A stretch of DNA of 45,182 nucleotides. Origin: Candidatus Saccharimonadota bacterium. Its GTDB lineage: Bacteria; Patescibacteriota; Saccharimonadia; Saccharimonadales; Saccharimonadaceae. Below the pieces are notes generated by a model. The model was not told where the DNA came from, made no database searches, and was given only the letters and a program-made list of their open reading frames with translations. Shown piece by piece: positions 1 to 8,648 of this stretch (positions within the stretch are counted from its first letter, which is position 1; each line of letters starts with the position of its first letter). The translations under genes were made by a program, and so were the position numbers. The stretch lies in assembly GCA_017421325.1 (NCBI GenBank), contig JAFOJO010000016.1, forward strand, positions 1-45,182, in the 5' to 3' direction.

Positions 1-1
1 A

Positions 2-151
2 GCTTGGTTTAAGAGTGGAACTGAATGGGGAATATTAGGATATCCTACTAGCGGAGAACAAAAAGATAGTAACGGCACGACTTATCAGGAATTTGAAAAG
101 GGACGTATTTACTGGACTGCAAAAGATGGTGCATGGATAATAAAAGTATGA
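2..151 (+). CDS. LGFP-repeat cell-wall protein, C-terminal fragment
   Basis: The reading frame is open from the window edge to a TGA at 149-151 and gives about 49 residues. It contains the core pattern of an LGFP repeat: [11 protein letters not shown], then a Q.FEKGRIYW segment and a final GAWIIKV. LGFP repeats occur in actinobacterial wall-associated enzymes and are thought to anchor proteins to the envelope. Only the last repeat is visible, so the catalytic or structural domain upstream is unknown. The family assignment rests on the motif alone. Because Saccharibacteria live on Actinobacteria, a host-derived or host-directed role is an inference worth keeping in mind. Confidence 0.7.
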   Translation, partial: AWFKSGTEWGILGYPTSGEQKDSNGTTYQEFEKGRIYWTAKDGAWIIKV

Positions 152-163
152 TAGAATAGAGAA

Positions 164-1174
164 ATGAAGGTTTTATCGGTAGTTATTCCGGCATATAATA
201 CGGAGTTGTATCTGGAGAGGTGTCTTGATAGTCTTTTGTATAATGAAAGCGTAATCCAATATTTGGATATTATAGTAGTTGACGATGGTAGTTCTGACGA
301 TACTTCAAAATTAGCAAATAGATACAGGAAATTATATCCAGAGAGTATTTCCGTATTGGAGAAGGAAAATGGTGGTCATGGATCGGCAGTTAATGCTGGA
401 ATAAAGGTAGCAACGGGTAAGTATGTTCGTATAGTTGATTCTGATGATTGGGTGGATGTAGATAATTTTGAAGAATATGTAAAAAAATTAAAGAAGGAAA
501 AGGCTGATATAGTTGTGACTGATGTACGTAGGCAACAGCTGTACGATGAGAGCGAATTAAACTTTAGGTTTAAAGAAAAAAATGATAAGCCGATACCAAT
601 TGGGAAAATCGAGGATAAAGTTATGGAGGATGATTTTTTCTTCGAGTTTTCGATGCATTCTATGACGGTGAAAACCGAGAAATTGAGAGAAGTTTGGGGT
701 AGTGGATTGCTAGAAAAGACTTTTTATGTTGACCAGCAGTTTGTCGCAAAGGTTTTTATGTGCGCAAGGACTTATATAGAGTATAACTTTAATATTTACA
801 TGTATTTTATTGGTCGTCCTGAACAGAGTATGGGGGATGGTTTTTTAAAGCATATCGATGATCACGAGAGAGTGTTGAAGTGGTTGCTGAAAACTACTAG
901 GGATAAGAATTTACCCAAATATTATAAAAAGATAGTTTCAAGACAGATAGTCTTGATGTTGGGGACTCATTATAAAGCATATGCGAATCAGGTCAGACTT
1001 CCGAAAAATAAAAAGAAGGAAATAAAAAGTTTTGATAAATATTTGAGAAAAAATTATTCTAACTATTATTACAAGTCTGAGGCTCCGATGGTTTTTGAGC
1101 AGATTAGATCTGTATTTAGTAATACTTTATTGAATAAGTTGGTGAGGTATTATAGAGGAAGGAGTGAGGTATGA
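164..1174 (+). CDS. Family 2 glycosyltransferase
   Basis: This is a 336-residue GT-A fold transferase of family GT2. It has the N-terminal strand LSVVIPAYNTE, the nucleotide-binding VVDDGSSDDTS at about residues 40-50, and the metal-binding region RIVDSDDWVD at about 90-100. These residues bind the nucleotide sugar and divalent metal. No transmembrane segment is obvious, so it probably acts on the cytoplasmic face on a lipid-linked intermediate. The donor and acceptor cannot be read from sequence. The stop overlaps the next start by four bases (ATGA), so the two are translationally coupled. It starts 12 bases after the LGFP protein stop. Confidence 0.9.
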   Translation: MKVLSVVIPAYNTELYLERCLDSLLYNESVIQYLDIIVVDDGSSDDTSKLANRYRKLYPESISVLEKENGGHGSAVNAGIKVATGKYVRIVDSDDWVDVDNFEEYVKKLKKEKADIVVTDVRRQQLYDESELNFRFKEKNDKPIPIGKIEDKVMEDDFFFEFSMHSMTVKTEKLREVWGSGLLEKTFYVDQQFVAKVFMCARTYIEYNFNIYMYFIGRPEQSMGDGFLKHIDDHERVLKWLLKTTRDKNLPKYYKKIVSRQIVLMLGTHYKAYANQVRLPKNKKKEIKSFDKYLRKNYSNYYYKSEAPMVFEQIRSVFSNTLLNKLVRYYRGRSEV

Positions 1175-2481
1175 AAAAAGGTTTTGTCATCAGTTGGTAT
1201 TATCCTCCTGGTAATTCTTCTGAGGGTTTAGTAACATATAAGCTGTTAAAAAATTCTAAATATAAATATGACGTTTGGACCAGGAAGAATCAGCAGCAAA
1301 ATGTATGGGATCGTAAGAGTAAAGAAGATAAACTTATTGCTGAGAATGTGAAAATAATACCCGGAGATTGTGAGAGCGAAAAAGAGTGGGTAAAACAAGG
1401 TGTCCAGTATTTTCTTAAACATAGAGATGAGTATGATTTTATTATGTCCAGAAGCATGCCTGTTGAATCTCACGAGATAGCTATGAAGATTAAGGAATTG
1501 TTTCCGGACATAAAGTGGATTGCTTCTTTTGGTGATCCAATTGTGAATACCCCGTATATTGATGCTATAACTATGGAAAAACAGAAAAATCCATTTATAA
1601 TGCGTGAATATTTTAAAAGAGAAGATATGTCAGTTATGAAGACTTTGAAAATTTTTCTTTCTCCAGCTAGACAGGCCAAGAAATATCTTTGGAAAAGGGA
1701 TAAGCATTGTGGTTCAAAAGTAGCTAGATATTTTAGTAAAATTAATGACTATGTAATAAAGAATGCGAATGTTTTGATTTATAATAATTCGTATCAGTTG
1801 GAGCATGCGTTTTTAGACGATAAATTGAAAGATTATAAAGAGAAAAGTTATATTTTAGAGCACTCTTTTGACCCTGGTCTCTATTCAGCAAAAAAAGAGT
1901 CGAGGGCCGATAATAAAATCTCTTTTGTTTATGTTGGTCATTTGGATGACACTAGAAATGCTCGTTCTTTGTTTAAGGCAATTAAAAAACTAAAGGAACA
2001 CGATAAAGATTTGAACAATAAGGTCAGCTTTAAGTTTTATGGTAATTTGAGTAATTGGGACAAACTATTATTATTGGATAATGACTTGACTGATGTTGTT
2101 GAAATTGGTGGTGATATAGGATATTTGGATAGTCTTAGGAAAATAAAAGAATCGGATTGGGCAATTTTAATAGACGCTAATTTTACAAGCATGGTTGATA
2201 ATTGTATTTATTTGCCGGCAAAACTGATTGATTATATAGGTGCTAGAACTAAAATTTTCTCGATTTCACATGTGAAGGGTGCAGGATCAGATATTATTCG
2301 TGAGGTTGGTGGTGGTAAGGTCGTAACGCATAGCCCAGATGATATATATTTATATTTATCCAAGATAATTTATCAAGGTTTTGAGCCAAAACCTTATGAT
2401 GAAAAGTGTGCGAATCGTTATAGTTCAAAGACGATTGCGAAACGATTAGACGAGATTGAAGATAAATTGTTGGGAGAATAA
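1171..2481 (+). CDS. Probable GT4-like glycosyltransferase
   Basis: This 436-residue protein begins with a GT-B style N-terminal segment (KKGFVISWYYPPGNSSEG). It has a central segment typical of the linker to the second Rossmann domain (ISFVYVGHLDDTRNARSL, about residue 250). In the C-terminal half, the region around LPAKLIDYIGART resembles the donor-binding part of GT4 enzymes. Conservation is weaker than in the neighbouring GT2 proteins, so the family is a reasonable guess only. AGGAGTGAGGT lies just before the ATG. It overlaps the upstream GT2 gene by four bases and ends three bases before wecB, so all three form one operon. The substrate is unknown. Confidence 0.7.
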   Translation: MKKGFVISWYYPPGNSSEGLVTYKLLKNSKYKYDVWTRKNQQQNVWDRKSKEDKLIAENVKIIPGDCESEKEWVKQGVQYFLKHRDEYDFIMSRSMPVESHEIAMKIKELFPDIKWIASFGDPIVNTPYIDAITMEKQKNPFIMREYFKREDMSVMKTLKIFLSPARQAKKYLWKRDKHCGSKVARYFSKINDYVIKNANVLIYNNSYQLEHAFLDDKLKDYKEKSYILEHSFDPGLYSAKKESRADNKISFVYVGHLDDTRNARSLFKAIKKLKEHDKDLNNKVSFKFYGNLSNWDKLLLLDNDLTDVVEIGGDIGYLDSLRKIKESDWAILIDANFTSMVDNCIYLPAKLIDYIGARTKIFSISHVKGAGSDIIREVGGGKVVTHSPDDIYLYLSKIIYQGFEPKPYDEKCANRYSSKTIAKRLDEIEDKLLGE

Positions 2482-2484
2482 AAT

Positions 2485-3585
2485 ATGTCCAAGAAAGTTT
2501 TGTCAATTTTTGGAACTCGACCGGAAGCTATAAAGATGGCTCCAGTAGTTAAGGAATTGGAAGGTAGAAAATCTGAAATTGAATCTGTGGTTTGTGTTAC
2601 GGCGCAGCATCGTGGAATGTTGGATCAAGTATTGGATGCTTTTAAAATAAAGCCTGACTATGATTTAGATATTATGAAGGCGGGACAAACGTTGTCTTAT
2701 ATCACATCTGAAGTGTTGAAGGGAATAGAAGAAATTATTGTAAAAGAAAAACCAGATTTGGTACTCGTGCATGGTGATACTACTACAGCTATGGCGGCTA
2801 GCTTGGCAGCTTTTTATCAACAGGTGAAGGTCGGGCATGTGGAGGCAGGGCTCAGGACTTTTGATAAATATTCTCCTTTTCCTGAAGAAATGAATCGTCA
2901 GATTATAGATTGTATAGCGGATTATCTGTTTGCTCCGACTGAGGTTAGCAAAAAGAATTTAGCAAGTAGTATAAATAAGGGTCAGAATATTGTAGTAACT
3001 GGTAATACGGCAATTGATGCTCTTAAAACTACAGTTTCTGGTGGCTATACTAATCCTATAATTGAGTGGGCAGAGGGGTCAAGAATGATTTTGGTGACTG
3101 CCCATAGAAGAGAAAATCTTGGTGAACCTATGCGAAATATTTTTAAAGCAATTAGAAGAATAGTGGAAGAATTTCCTGATGTAAAAGTGATATATCCAGT
3201 ACATTTGAACCCTAAAGTACAAAGCGTGGCGAAAGAAGTTTTGGGAGATAATGAAAGGATAAAGCTAATAGAACCGTTAGATGTGCTTGATTTTCATAAT
3301 TTTATGGAAAACGCGTATTTTATTATGTCTGATTCTGGTGGAGTACAAGAGGAAGCACCTTCTTTGGGTAAACCGGTACTTGTATTGAGGGATACGACTG
3401 AGCGCCCGGAAGGTATTAATGCTGGTACTTTAAAATTGGTGGGGACTGATTCTGAGAATATATACGAAGAAGCAAAAAAACTTTTAGTTGATATGAATGC
3501 GTATAAGGATATGTCCGAAGCAAAGAATCCTTATGGCGATGGTTTTGCTAGCAAGTATATTGTTGACGCAATTCTAAAAGATTAA
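2485..3585 (+). CDS. wecB: UDP-N-acetylglucosamine 2-epimerase (non-hydrolysing)
   Basis: This enzyme interconverts UDP-GlcNAc and UDP-ManNAc, the precursor for ManNAc-containing envelope polymers and teichoic-acid linkage units. At 366 residues it has the usual length. Family motifs appear in order: GTRPEAIKMAPVV at the N-terminus, HGDTTTAMAASLAAF and HVEAGLRT near residues 95-120, FPEEMNRQIID, VTAHRRENLG near 205, and SDSGGVQEEAPSLGKP near 280-300 with the catalytic acidic and histidine residues in place. A GGGAG ribosome-binding site precedes the ATG. Its stop shares TTAA with the stop of the convergent downstream gene. The product fits the teichoic-type locus on the opposite strand further along. 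Confidence 0.95.
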   Translation: MSKKVLSIFGTRPEAIKMAPVVKELEGRKSEIESVVCVTAQHRGMLDQVLDAFKIKPDYDLDIMKAGQTLSYITSEVLKGIEEIIVKEKPDLVLVHGDTTTAMAASLAAFYQQVKVGHVEAGLRTFDKYSPFPEEMNRQIIDCIADYLFAPTEVSKKNLASSINKGQNIVVTGNTAIDALKTTVSGGYTNPIIEWAEGSRMILVTAHRRENLGEPMRNIFKAIRRIVEEFPDVKVIYPVHLNPKVQSVAKEVLGDNERIKLIEPLDVLDFHNFMENAYFIMSDSGGVQEEAPSLGKPVLVLRDTTERPEGINAGTLKLVGTDSENIYEEAKKLLVDMNAYKDMSEAKNPYGDGFASKYIVDAILKD

Positions 3586-4649
3586 TCCTTTTTGTATAGA
3601 TGTAAGAATTGTAGTGTTCTTTTGCCGTTATGACGAATGAAACGTCTTGCTTTGGTGGCATAGAGTATAGATTTTGTAATTGCCCAGTTTGGAGTGGTAA
3701 TTAATCTTAGAAAAACTTTATCGTAATCGGTGAAGTATTTGTATTTGAAATTTTTATCATTGATGACTGGCTGGAAAATTTTACGCAGTTTTTCGTAGTA
3801 TTCTTTTTGGTATTTTTTGGATATATTTAGAAAGAAAGTAGTATTGGCCCAGAGGATGTGGGCATATAATGGCTCTTTTAATTCTTCCATAAGGCCACAT
3901 TTTTCAACTATTTTAACACCAGTTGCTGAATTGTCTGCCATTAGCATTAATTTTTTACCTTTAGCACTTGTTGAATTACCTTGGTCTGGGTCGTTGCGCC
4001 AATGCACGAATCCATCTGATACTACTGAAATCCTTTTAGCTTTGCATAAGACTTCTACCATAAATGGGAAGTCTTGATAGGAGGCACCTGCAGTATCGGC
4101 GAGTTTGATTTTCTTGATAAAACTTGATTTATATATGGATGACCATATGGAAGCGTGAAAGGCTAAAAGCTGTGGCCATTCTGTTATATTGAATACGGTT
4201 TTGGGGGCTAGTCTTAAATCAATTTTTGACGGGTTTTTGTAATATTCGTTTTGTTTCTTTTTTGGAAGAGTAGAGTTGTATTTCCAAAAACCGCCTTTTG
4301 TAACGTCTGTGTTGTTCTCTTTTGCGTTTTTATACAAGACCTCGTACATATTTGGTTCTATCCAATCGTCTGACTCTATAATGCCAATATATTCTCCTTT
4401 GGCTAACTGGATACCTTTGTTAACTGCTGTAGTGTAACCAGAGTTTTTTTGATGTATAGCTTTTAACCTTTTATCTTTTTTTGCATATTCATCAATTATC
4501 TTGCCACAGTTATCAGGTGAACCATCGTCTATTGCAATTATTTCGATATCTTTTAGGGTTTGCGCCAGGATACTGTCGAGACATTCTCTTAGATATTTTT
4601 CTACATTATAAATGGGAACAACAATAGATACTTTGGGTTTATTGGTCAT
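3582..4649 (-). CDS. Family 2 glycosyltransferase
   Basis: This is a 355-residue GT2 enzyme with SIVVPIYNVEKYLRECLDS at the N-terminus, AIDDGSPDNCG near residue 40 and IGIIESDDWIEP near 90, the nucleotide- and metal-binding motifs of GT-A enzymes. The C-terminal 150 residues are basic and aromatic, as often seen in transferases acting on surface glycans. It starts behind a good AAAAGGAG site five bases upstream. It diverges from the next GT2 gene, and its stop overlaps wecB by four bases (shared TTAA). It resembles the 4703-5698 enzyme closely in the first 100 residues, so the two may be paralogues. The sugar specificity is unknown. Confidence 0.9.
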   Translation of the reverse strand: MTNKPKVSIVVPIYNVEKYLRECLDSILAQTLKDIEIIAIDDGSPDNCGKIIDEYAKKDKRLKAIHQKNSGYTTAVNKGIQLAKGEYIGIIESDDWIEPNMYEVLYKNAKENNTDVTKGGFWKYNSTLPKKKQNEYYKNPSKIDLRLAPKTVFNITEWPQLLAFHASIWSSIYKSSFIKKIKLADTAGASYQDFPFMVEVLCKAKRISVVSDGFVHWRNDPDQGNSTSAKGKKLMLMADNSATGVKIVEKCGLMEELKEPLYAHILWANTTFFLNISKKYQKEYYEKLRKIFQPVINDKNFKYKYFTDYDKVFLRLITTPNWAITKSILYATKARRFIRHNGKRTLQFLHLYKKD

Positions 4650-4690
4650 TTAACTCCTTTTCTTATATTATGATTATATCAAAAATAAGC

Positions 4691-4696
4691 TATAAT
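4691..4696 (+). promoter_or_regulatory. -10 box of a leaderless GT2 gene
   Basis: A consensus TATAAT ends six bases before the ATG at 4703, and no Shine-Dalgarno sequence lies between them. Transcription would begin at or next to the start codon. This supports 4703 as the start over the in-frame ATG at 4670. Confidence 0.6.
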
Positions 4697-4702
4697 AAGA
4701 AT

Positions 4703-5698
4703 ATGAAAGATTGCAAGATATCTGTTTTGGTACCAATCTATAATTCTTCGGAATACCTTGAAGAATGTTTGAATTCTCTGAAAAATCAGACATTGAAAGA
4801 AGTTGAATTTATATTGATAAACGACGGCTCTACTGATAATTCGTCGGAGATTATGAAGAAATATAAGGAATTGGATTCTCGTTTTAGAATTATAAATAAG
4901 GAAAATACCGGATATGGTGATAGTCTAAATAAAGGAATCAAGATTGCTCGAGGTAAATATATTGGCATTGTAGAGCCAGACGATTTTTGTAATAAAAATA
5001 TGTTTGAGATTTTGGGTGGGTTAATAGAAGAGGATGGGGCCGATATTGTGCGTGGTGGTTATTATTATCATTCTGAAAAGGATAATAGAATTAGAAGAAC
5101 TATTTTTGCTGATGAGAAGAAAAGAGTTTTTTATCCAATAAAAGATTATAGGATTTTTTGTGAACCACCAGCAATTTGGTCGGCAATTTATAGAAAAGAC
5201 TTTTTGAGGGGTAATAATATTGAATTTCTTCCCACTCCCGGGGCTTCTTATCAGGATACGGGTTTTTATATAAAAACGTTGGTGTGTGCTAATAGGGTAG
5301 TTTTTATTGATAAACCACTTTACTATTATAGGGTAGACAATTGTAATTCTTCGGTTAATGACAAGAGCAAGATTATGGCGGTAGTGAATGAATACAGGGA
5401 GATAGAAAAATTTGTAGCAAAATTGAGTGATGGTGATTTGTGGTTGAGATATTGTCAGGCGGCTAAATTTGGAAGTTACAATTGGAATTTGTCTCGTCTT
5501 TCTGGCAGGGAAGAGCAAAATTTTATAGCGTTAATGAAAAGAGAGTTTAGTAAAGAGAAACGCGTGGGAAATATTAAAAAAGAGTATTTTTCAAAAAAAT
5601 ATTGGATATCTTTAAAACTTCTTTTGGGTATGCCGGTGTGGTTTTACAAGACTACCTTTGATTTTAAGAGATGGATGAAAGGTGTTATAATTAAATAG
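4703..5698 (+). CDS. Family 2 glycosyltransferase
   Basis: This is a 331-residue GT2 enzyme. KISVLVPIYNSSEYLEEC opens the fold, LINDGSTDNSS follows near residue 38 and IGIVEPDDFC near 85. The DD pair is the metal-binding site. An in-frame ATG exists 33 bases upstream, but the TATAAT at 4691-4696 lies inside that extension and homologous proteins begin at the KISVLVP strand, so 4703 is the better start. No ribosome-binding site is seen, in line with a leaderless message. Eighteen bases separate it from glf downstream, which suggests cotranscription. Donor and acceptor are not known; galactofuranose is possible because of the mutase next door. Confidence 0.88.
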   Translation: MKDCKISVLVPIYNSSEYLEECLNSLKNQTLKEVEFILINDGSTDNSSEIMKKYKELDSRFRIINKENTGYGDSLNKGIKIARGKYIGIVEPDDFCNKNMFEILGGLIEEDGADIVRGGYYYHSEKDNRIRRTIFADEKKRVFYPIKDYRIFCEPPAIWSAIYRKDFLRGNNIEFLPTPGASYQDTGFYIKTLVCANRVVFIDKPLYYYRVDNCNSSVNDKSKIMAVVNEYREIEKFVAKLSDGDLWLRYCQAAKFGSYNWNLSRLSGREEQNFIALMKREFSKEKRVGNIKKEYFSKKYWISLKLLLGMPVWFYKTTFDFKRWMKGVIIK

Positions 5699-5716
5699 AG
5701 ATAAATTGGAGAAAAA

Positions 5717-6856
5717 ATGGGAAATATTGAGTATTTAATAGTAGGAGCGGGGATATTTGGAGCGACAGTAGCTGAAAGATTGGCTAGCGCTGGGAAGAAA
5801 GTGTTGGTGATAGATAGGCGAGAACATTTGGCTGGGAATATATATTCTTATACTGATGAAGAAACTGGAATAGAAGTGCATGAGTATGGTTCGCATATTT
5901 TTCATACAGAAATGGATGAGGTGTGGGACTATATTACAAAATTTATAGATTTTAATGACTATGTACATACGGTAAATACGCGTCATAATGGTAAATTGTA
6001 TCCGATGCCAATTAATTTGGATACAATTAATTTGTTGTATGGCACGGATATGTCGGCAGAGGAAGCAGAAAGATTTGTGGCAGAGGAAGCAAGGCGAGAT
6101 AGTGAAAAATATGGAATTAAAGACCCGCAGAATTTTGAAGAAAAAGGAATAAGTTTGGTGGGAGAAAAGTTATACGATGCATTTTTGAAGAATTATACAG
6201 AGAAACAATGGCATACGTCGGCGAAAAATCTTTCAGCAGATATACTGAAGCGAATACCAGTAAGATTTTCGCATGACAATCGGTATTTTATGACAGCCAA
6301 ACACCAAGGGATACCTTGTGGTGGATATACCAAGATGGTGGAGAAAATGCTTGAATCAGATAATATAGAGGTTCGGTTGGGGGTAGATTTTAAGGATATT
6401 GAAAAAGATTTGCCAGAGAGTGTGAAAATTATATATTGTGGGCAGGTGGATGAACTGTTGGATTATGAACTAGGCGTGTTGCCATATAGGTCACTAAGAT
6501 TTGAGGAAGAGCGAACGGAAAATGGATTAGATGAGGCAGTAATAAATGAGGCCGACAAGGATGTGCCATATACTAGAGCGCATGATTATAAGTATTATCA
6601 GATTGACCAGCCGGAAGTAATTGAACAGAAGATATCGATTGTGGCGAGAGAATATCCGGCAGATTTTGAAAAGGGCGGGGAAGCATACTATCCGGTAAAT
6701 AGTGAAGAATCGGCAAGGTTATATGATAAATATGTAGCGTTGGCGAAGGAAAGGTATCCTAATTTGATTTTGGGTGGAAGGCTTGGAGCGTATCAATATT
6801 GGGATATGGATAAAGCGATTAAGAATGCGTTAGATTTGTCTAGTACTTTAAGATAA
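5717..6856 (+). CDS. glf: UDP-galactopyranose mutase
   Basis: This flavoenzyme converts UDP-galactopyranose to UDP-galactofuranose, the donor for galactofuranose-containing glycans. The 379-residue protein has the FAD-binding dinucleotide motif VGAGIFGATVAERL at the N-terminus and IDRREHLAGNIYSY just after it. Further family signatures are EYGSHIFHT near residue 55, NYTEKQW near 155 and RYPNLILGGRLGAYQYWDMD near the C-terminus. The flavin-contacting RLGAYQYWDMD region is intact. A GGAG site lies six bases before the ATG. Its end overlaps the convergent licC-like gene by nine bases. galE at 14888 could supply the UDP-galactose it needs. Confidence 0.95.
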   Translation: MGNIEYLIVGAGIFGATVAERLASAGKKVLVIDRREHLAGNIYSYTDEETGIEVHEYGSHIFHTEMDEVWDYITKFIDFNDYVHTVNTRHNGKLYPMPINLDTINLLYGTDMSAEEAERFVAEEARRDSEKYGIKDPQNFEEKGISLVGEKLYDAFLKNYTEKQWHTSAKNLSADILKRIPVRFSHDNRYFMTAKHQGIPCGGYTKMVEKMLESDNIEVRLGVDFKDIEKDLPESVKIIYCGQVDELLDYELGVLPYRSLRFEEERTENGLDEAVINEADKDVPYTRAHDYKYYQIDQPEVIEQKISIVAREYPADFEKGGEAYYPVNSEESARLYDKYVALAKERYPNLILGGRLGAYQYWDMDKAIKNALDLSSTLR

Positions 6857-7585
6857 GAATTTTAATTTTTCTGCATTTTTTAGGTCGTCTTTGTTGTCTA
6901 TCTCATACCAGTCTTTGGGGTCGATTTTGATGGTAGCCATACTATCGGTTTTGATTTCGCTGATAAGTCGGAAAACTTGTTCATAGTATTCGTTTGCGCC
7001 AAAAATTTTTAAGAAGAATTCTAGAAATGGGATTAGATAATTATTAGAGTAATCTTTATTGATTTTGTAGATATTTACTGTTTTAAATAATTCATTTTTG
7101 TTTTCACTATCTATGTATTGCTTTGGTATAAAACGGGTAATTTTTTCATTATTATTTATTTTTACGGTAGTTCCATCCATCCATGAATCATATTTACTGA
7201 TAACTGCCGTTGTATCAGGTTGCTTAGATAGATTAGGTAGTATGTTGTTGTTAAAAATTAAGTCTGATTCTAATAGTATGGCGTCTTCTTTTTTTAGGTA
7301 GTTTTTTGATAGATAGAGGGAATATATATTATTGGTTGAATTGTAGATTTCGTTTTCTATGAATATAATTGGAGTTTTTATATTTAGTGATTTGATATAT
7401 GGCTCTAGTACATCTTTTAAATAGCCATCAACTACAATGATTCTGGAGAGGTTTAGTATATCGAGTTGTTTTAATTGTCTTTCTACGATAGTGCGGTTTT
7501 TAACTATGACCATACACTTTGGCTTTTTTTGAGTAATTTCTTTCAGTCTAGTGCCCATACCGGCTGCTAAGATGATTGCTTGCAT
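6848..7585 (-). CDS. licC: LicC-like nucleotidyltransferase (probable choline-phosphate cytidylyltransferase)
   Basis: This 245-residue nucleotidyltransferase opens with AIILAAGMGTRLKEIT, the nucleotide-binding loop of the sugar-1-phosphate and choline-phosphate cytidylyltransferase family. It is followed by KPKCMVIV and, near residue 105, LLESDLIFN, where the acidic residues bind metal. Nine bases separate it from a LicD-family gene, and this pairing is what suggests CDP-choline synthesis rather than a plain sugar nucleotide. No LicA kinase or LicB transporter is in the window, so the source of phosphocholine is unknown. A generic NTP-transferase for another alditol or sugar phosphate remains possible. 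Confidence 0.75.
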   Translation of the reverse strand: MQAIILAAGMGTRLKEITQKKPKCMVIVKNRTIVERQLKQLDILNLSRIIVVDGYLKDVLEPYIKSLNIKTPIIFIENEIYNSTNNIYSLYLSKNYLKKEDAILLESDLIFNNNILPNLSKQPDTTAVISKYDSWMDGTTVKINNNEKITRFIPKQYIDSENKNELFKTVNIYKINKDYSNNYLIPFLEFFLKIFGANEYYEQVFRLISEIKTDSMATIKIDPKDWYEIDNKDDLKNAEKLKFLS

Positions 7586-7594
7586 ATCGTCCTT

Positions 7595-8647
7595 TCATAT
7601 GATCTTATTATTTTGGATAATTTCTTCAATTTTCATTATGGTAAAAGTGTTTATGCGTGATTCAATGTCTTTGTGTTTTTGGTCGATATCGCTTGGGAAG
7701 GCAAAATAATCGCCGTAGTATTTTTCTAGTAAAGTATGAATGTTATTTGGTATTGGAACTTGGATGTCCAAGAACTTTATTTTTCGTAGAGGAAAAATAT
7801 CATTATAATCAAGTATATAAGTTCTTTCATATCTGGGAGATTCGGGACTATGTATTATCGTAGATTTTATTTTGTTTGCTTGTTCTGCGGTGATATCTTT
7901 GTCGCATACTTCATGATAGTAATGTTTGCGTATTTCTTTTAGTGTTGGTGAGACTATGACGCTTTCTTGAAGGAAGAGTTTTTCCCAATTAAACTTTATT
8001 ATGGAATTGTAATTTATTACTTTTTGTTTTAGGATTTGTTTACCCTCTTTATTCAGGTTTTTATCATAAAAATCTATTGGGAAAATATCTAGTTGTAGTG
8101 GTGTATTTTGATAATATATTCTAATGATTTCACTTTGTTTGTAAAATAATCCAGTATTTTTAAATACGTTGTCGAATATTGAAGGTAGTAATTCGTAATA
8201 TTGCCTTGGAACGCTTATGTCTATGTCGTCATCCCATGGTATGAAATTATTATGCCTTGCAATACCTATAAGGATGCCGAAATCTAAAAAGAATTTTATT
8301 TTTTTAGAATCAAGGATTTTTGTAATTTCTTTATATAATATGAAATTGCCTTCTTGTAAAACTTTTTCGAAACCTTGGGCTTTGGGTATTTTAGTGATAT
8401 CGTGAGTGTATTTCAAGAGAGAGGTGGCATAACTAATATTTTTGTTTTGTAAATCTAGATTTTGTTGAATAGTTTGTTGAATAGTTTGGAGGGTTTTTTC
8501 TAAGGTGAGCAATTTTTCTGTTGTTTGATTTTGTGTTTCTTTTATGTTTAGTTCTTCAGCATGGATTTTTTCTAATTGGTGGGTAAGTTCATCGATTTTT
8601 AGTATTTTGCTGTAGCTTTCTTTGGCAATGTTGACTGGGCTTTTCAT
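7595..8647 (-). CDS. licD: LicD-family phosphotransferase with N-terminal coiled coil
   Basis: LicD proteins transfer phosphocholine, or related phospho-groups, from a CDP-activated donor to glycans. In this 350-residue protein the family core lies in residues about 95-330: FFLDFGILIGIARHNNFIPW followed directly by DDDIDISV, the characteristic acidic motif. Residues 1-85 are rich in Leu, Gln, Lys and Glu and look like a coiled coil, a feature not needed for catalysis and perhaps used for oligomerisation. It lies one base from the ABC ATPase upstream and nine bases from the licC-like gene downstream. With those neighbours it most likely decorates the exported or nascent polymer. Confidence 0.82.
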   Translation of the reverse strand: MKSPVNIAKESYSKILKIDELTHQLEKIHAEELNIKETQNQTTEKLLTLEKTLQTIQQTIQQNLDLQNKNISYATSLLKYTHDITKIPKAQGFEKVLQEGNFILYKEITKILDSKKIKFFLDFGILIGIARHNNFIPWDDDIDISVPRQYYELLPSIFDNVFKNTGLFYKQSEIIRIYYQNTPLQLDIFPIDFYDKNLNKEGKQILKQKVINYNSIIKFNWEKLFLQESVIVSPTLKEIRKHYYHEVCDKDITAEQANKIKSTIIHSPESPRYERTYILDYNDIFPLRKIKFLDIQVPIPNNIHTLLEKYYGDYFAFPSDIDQKHKDIESRINTFTIMKIEEIIQNNKII

Positions 8648-8648
8648 G

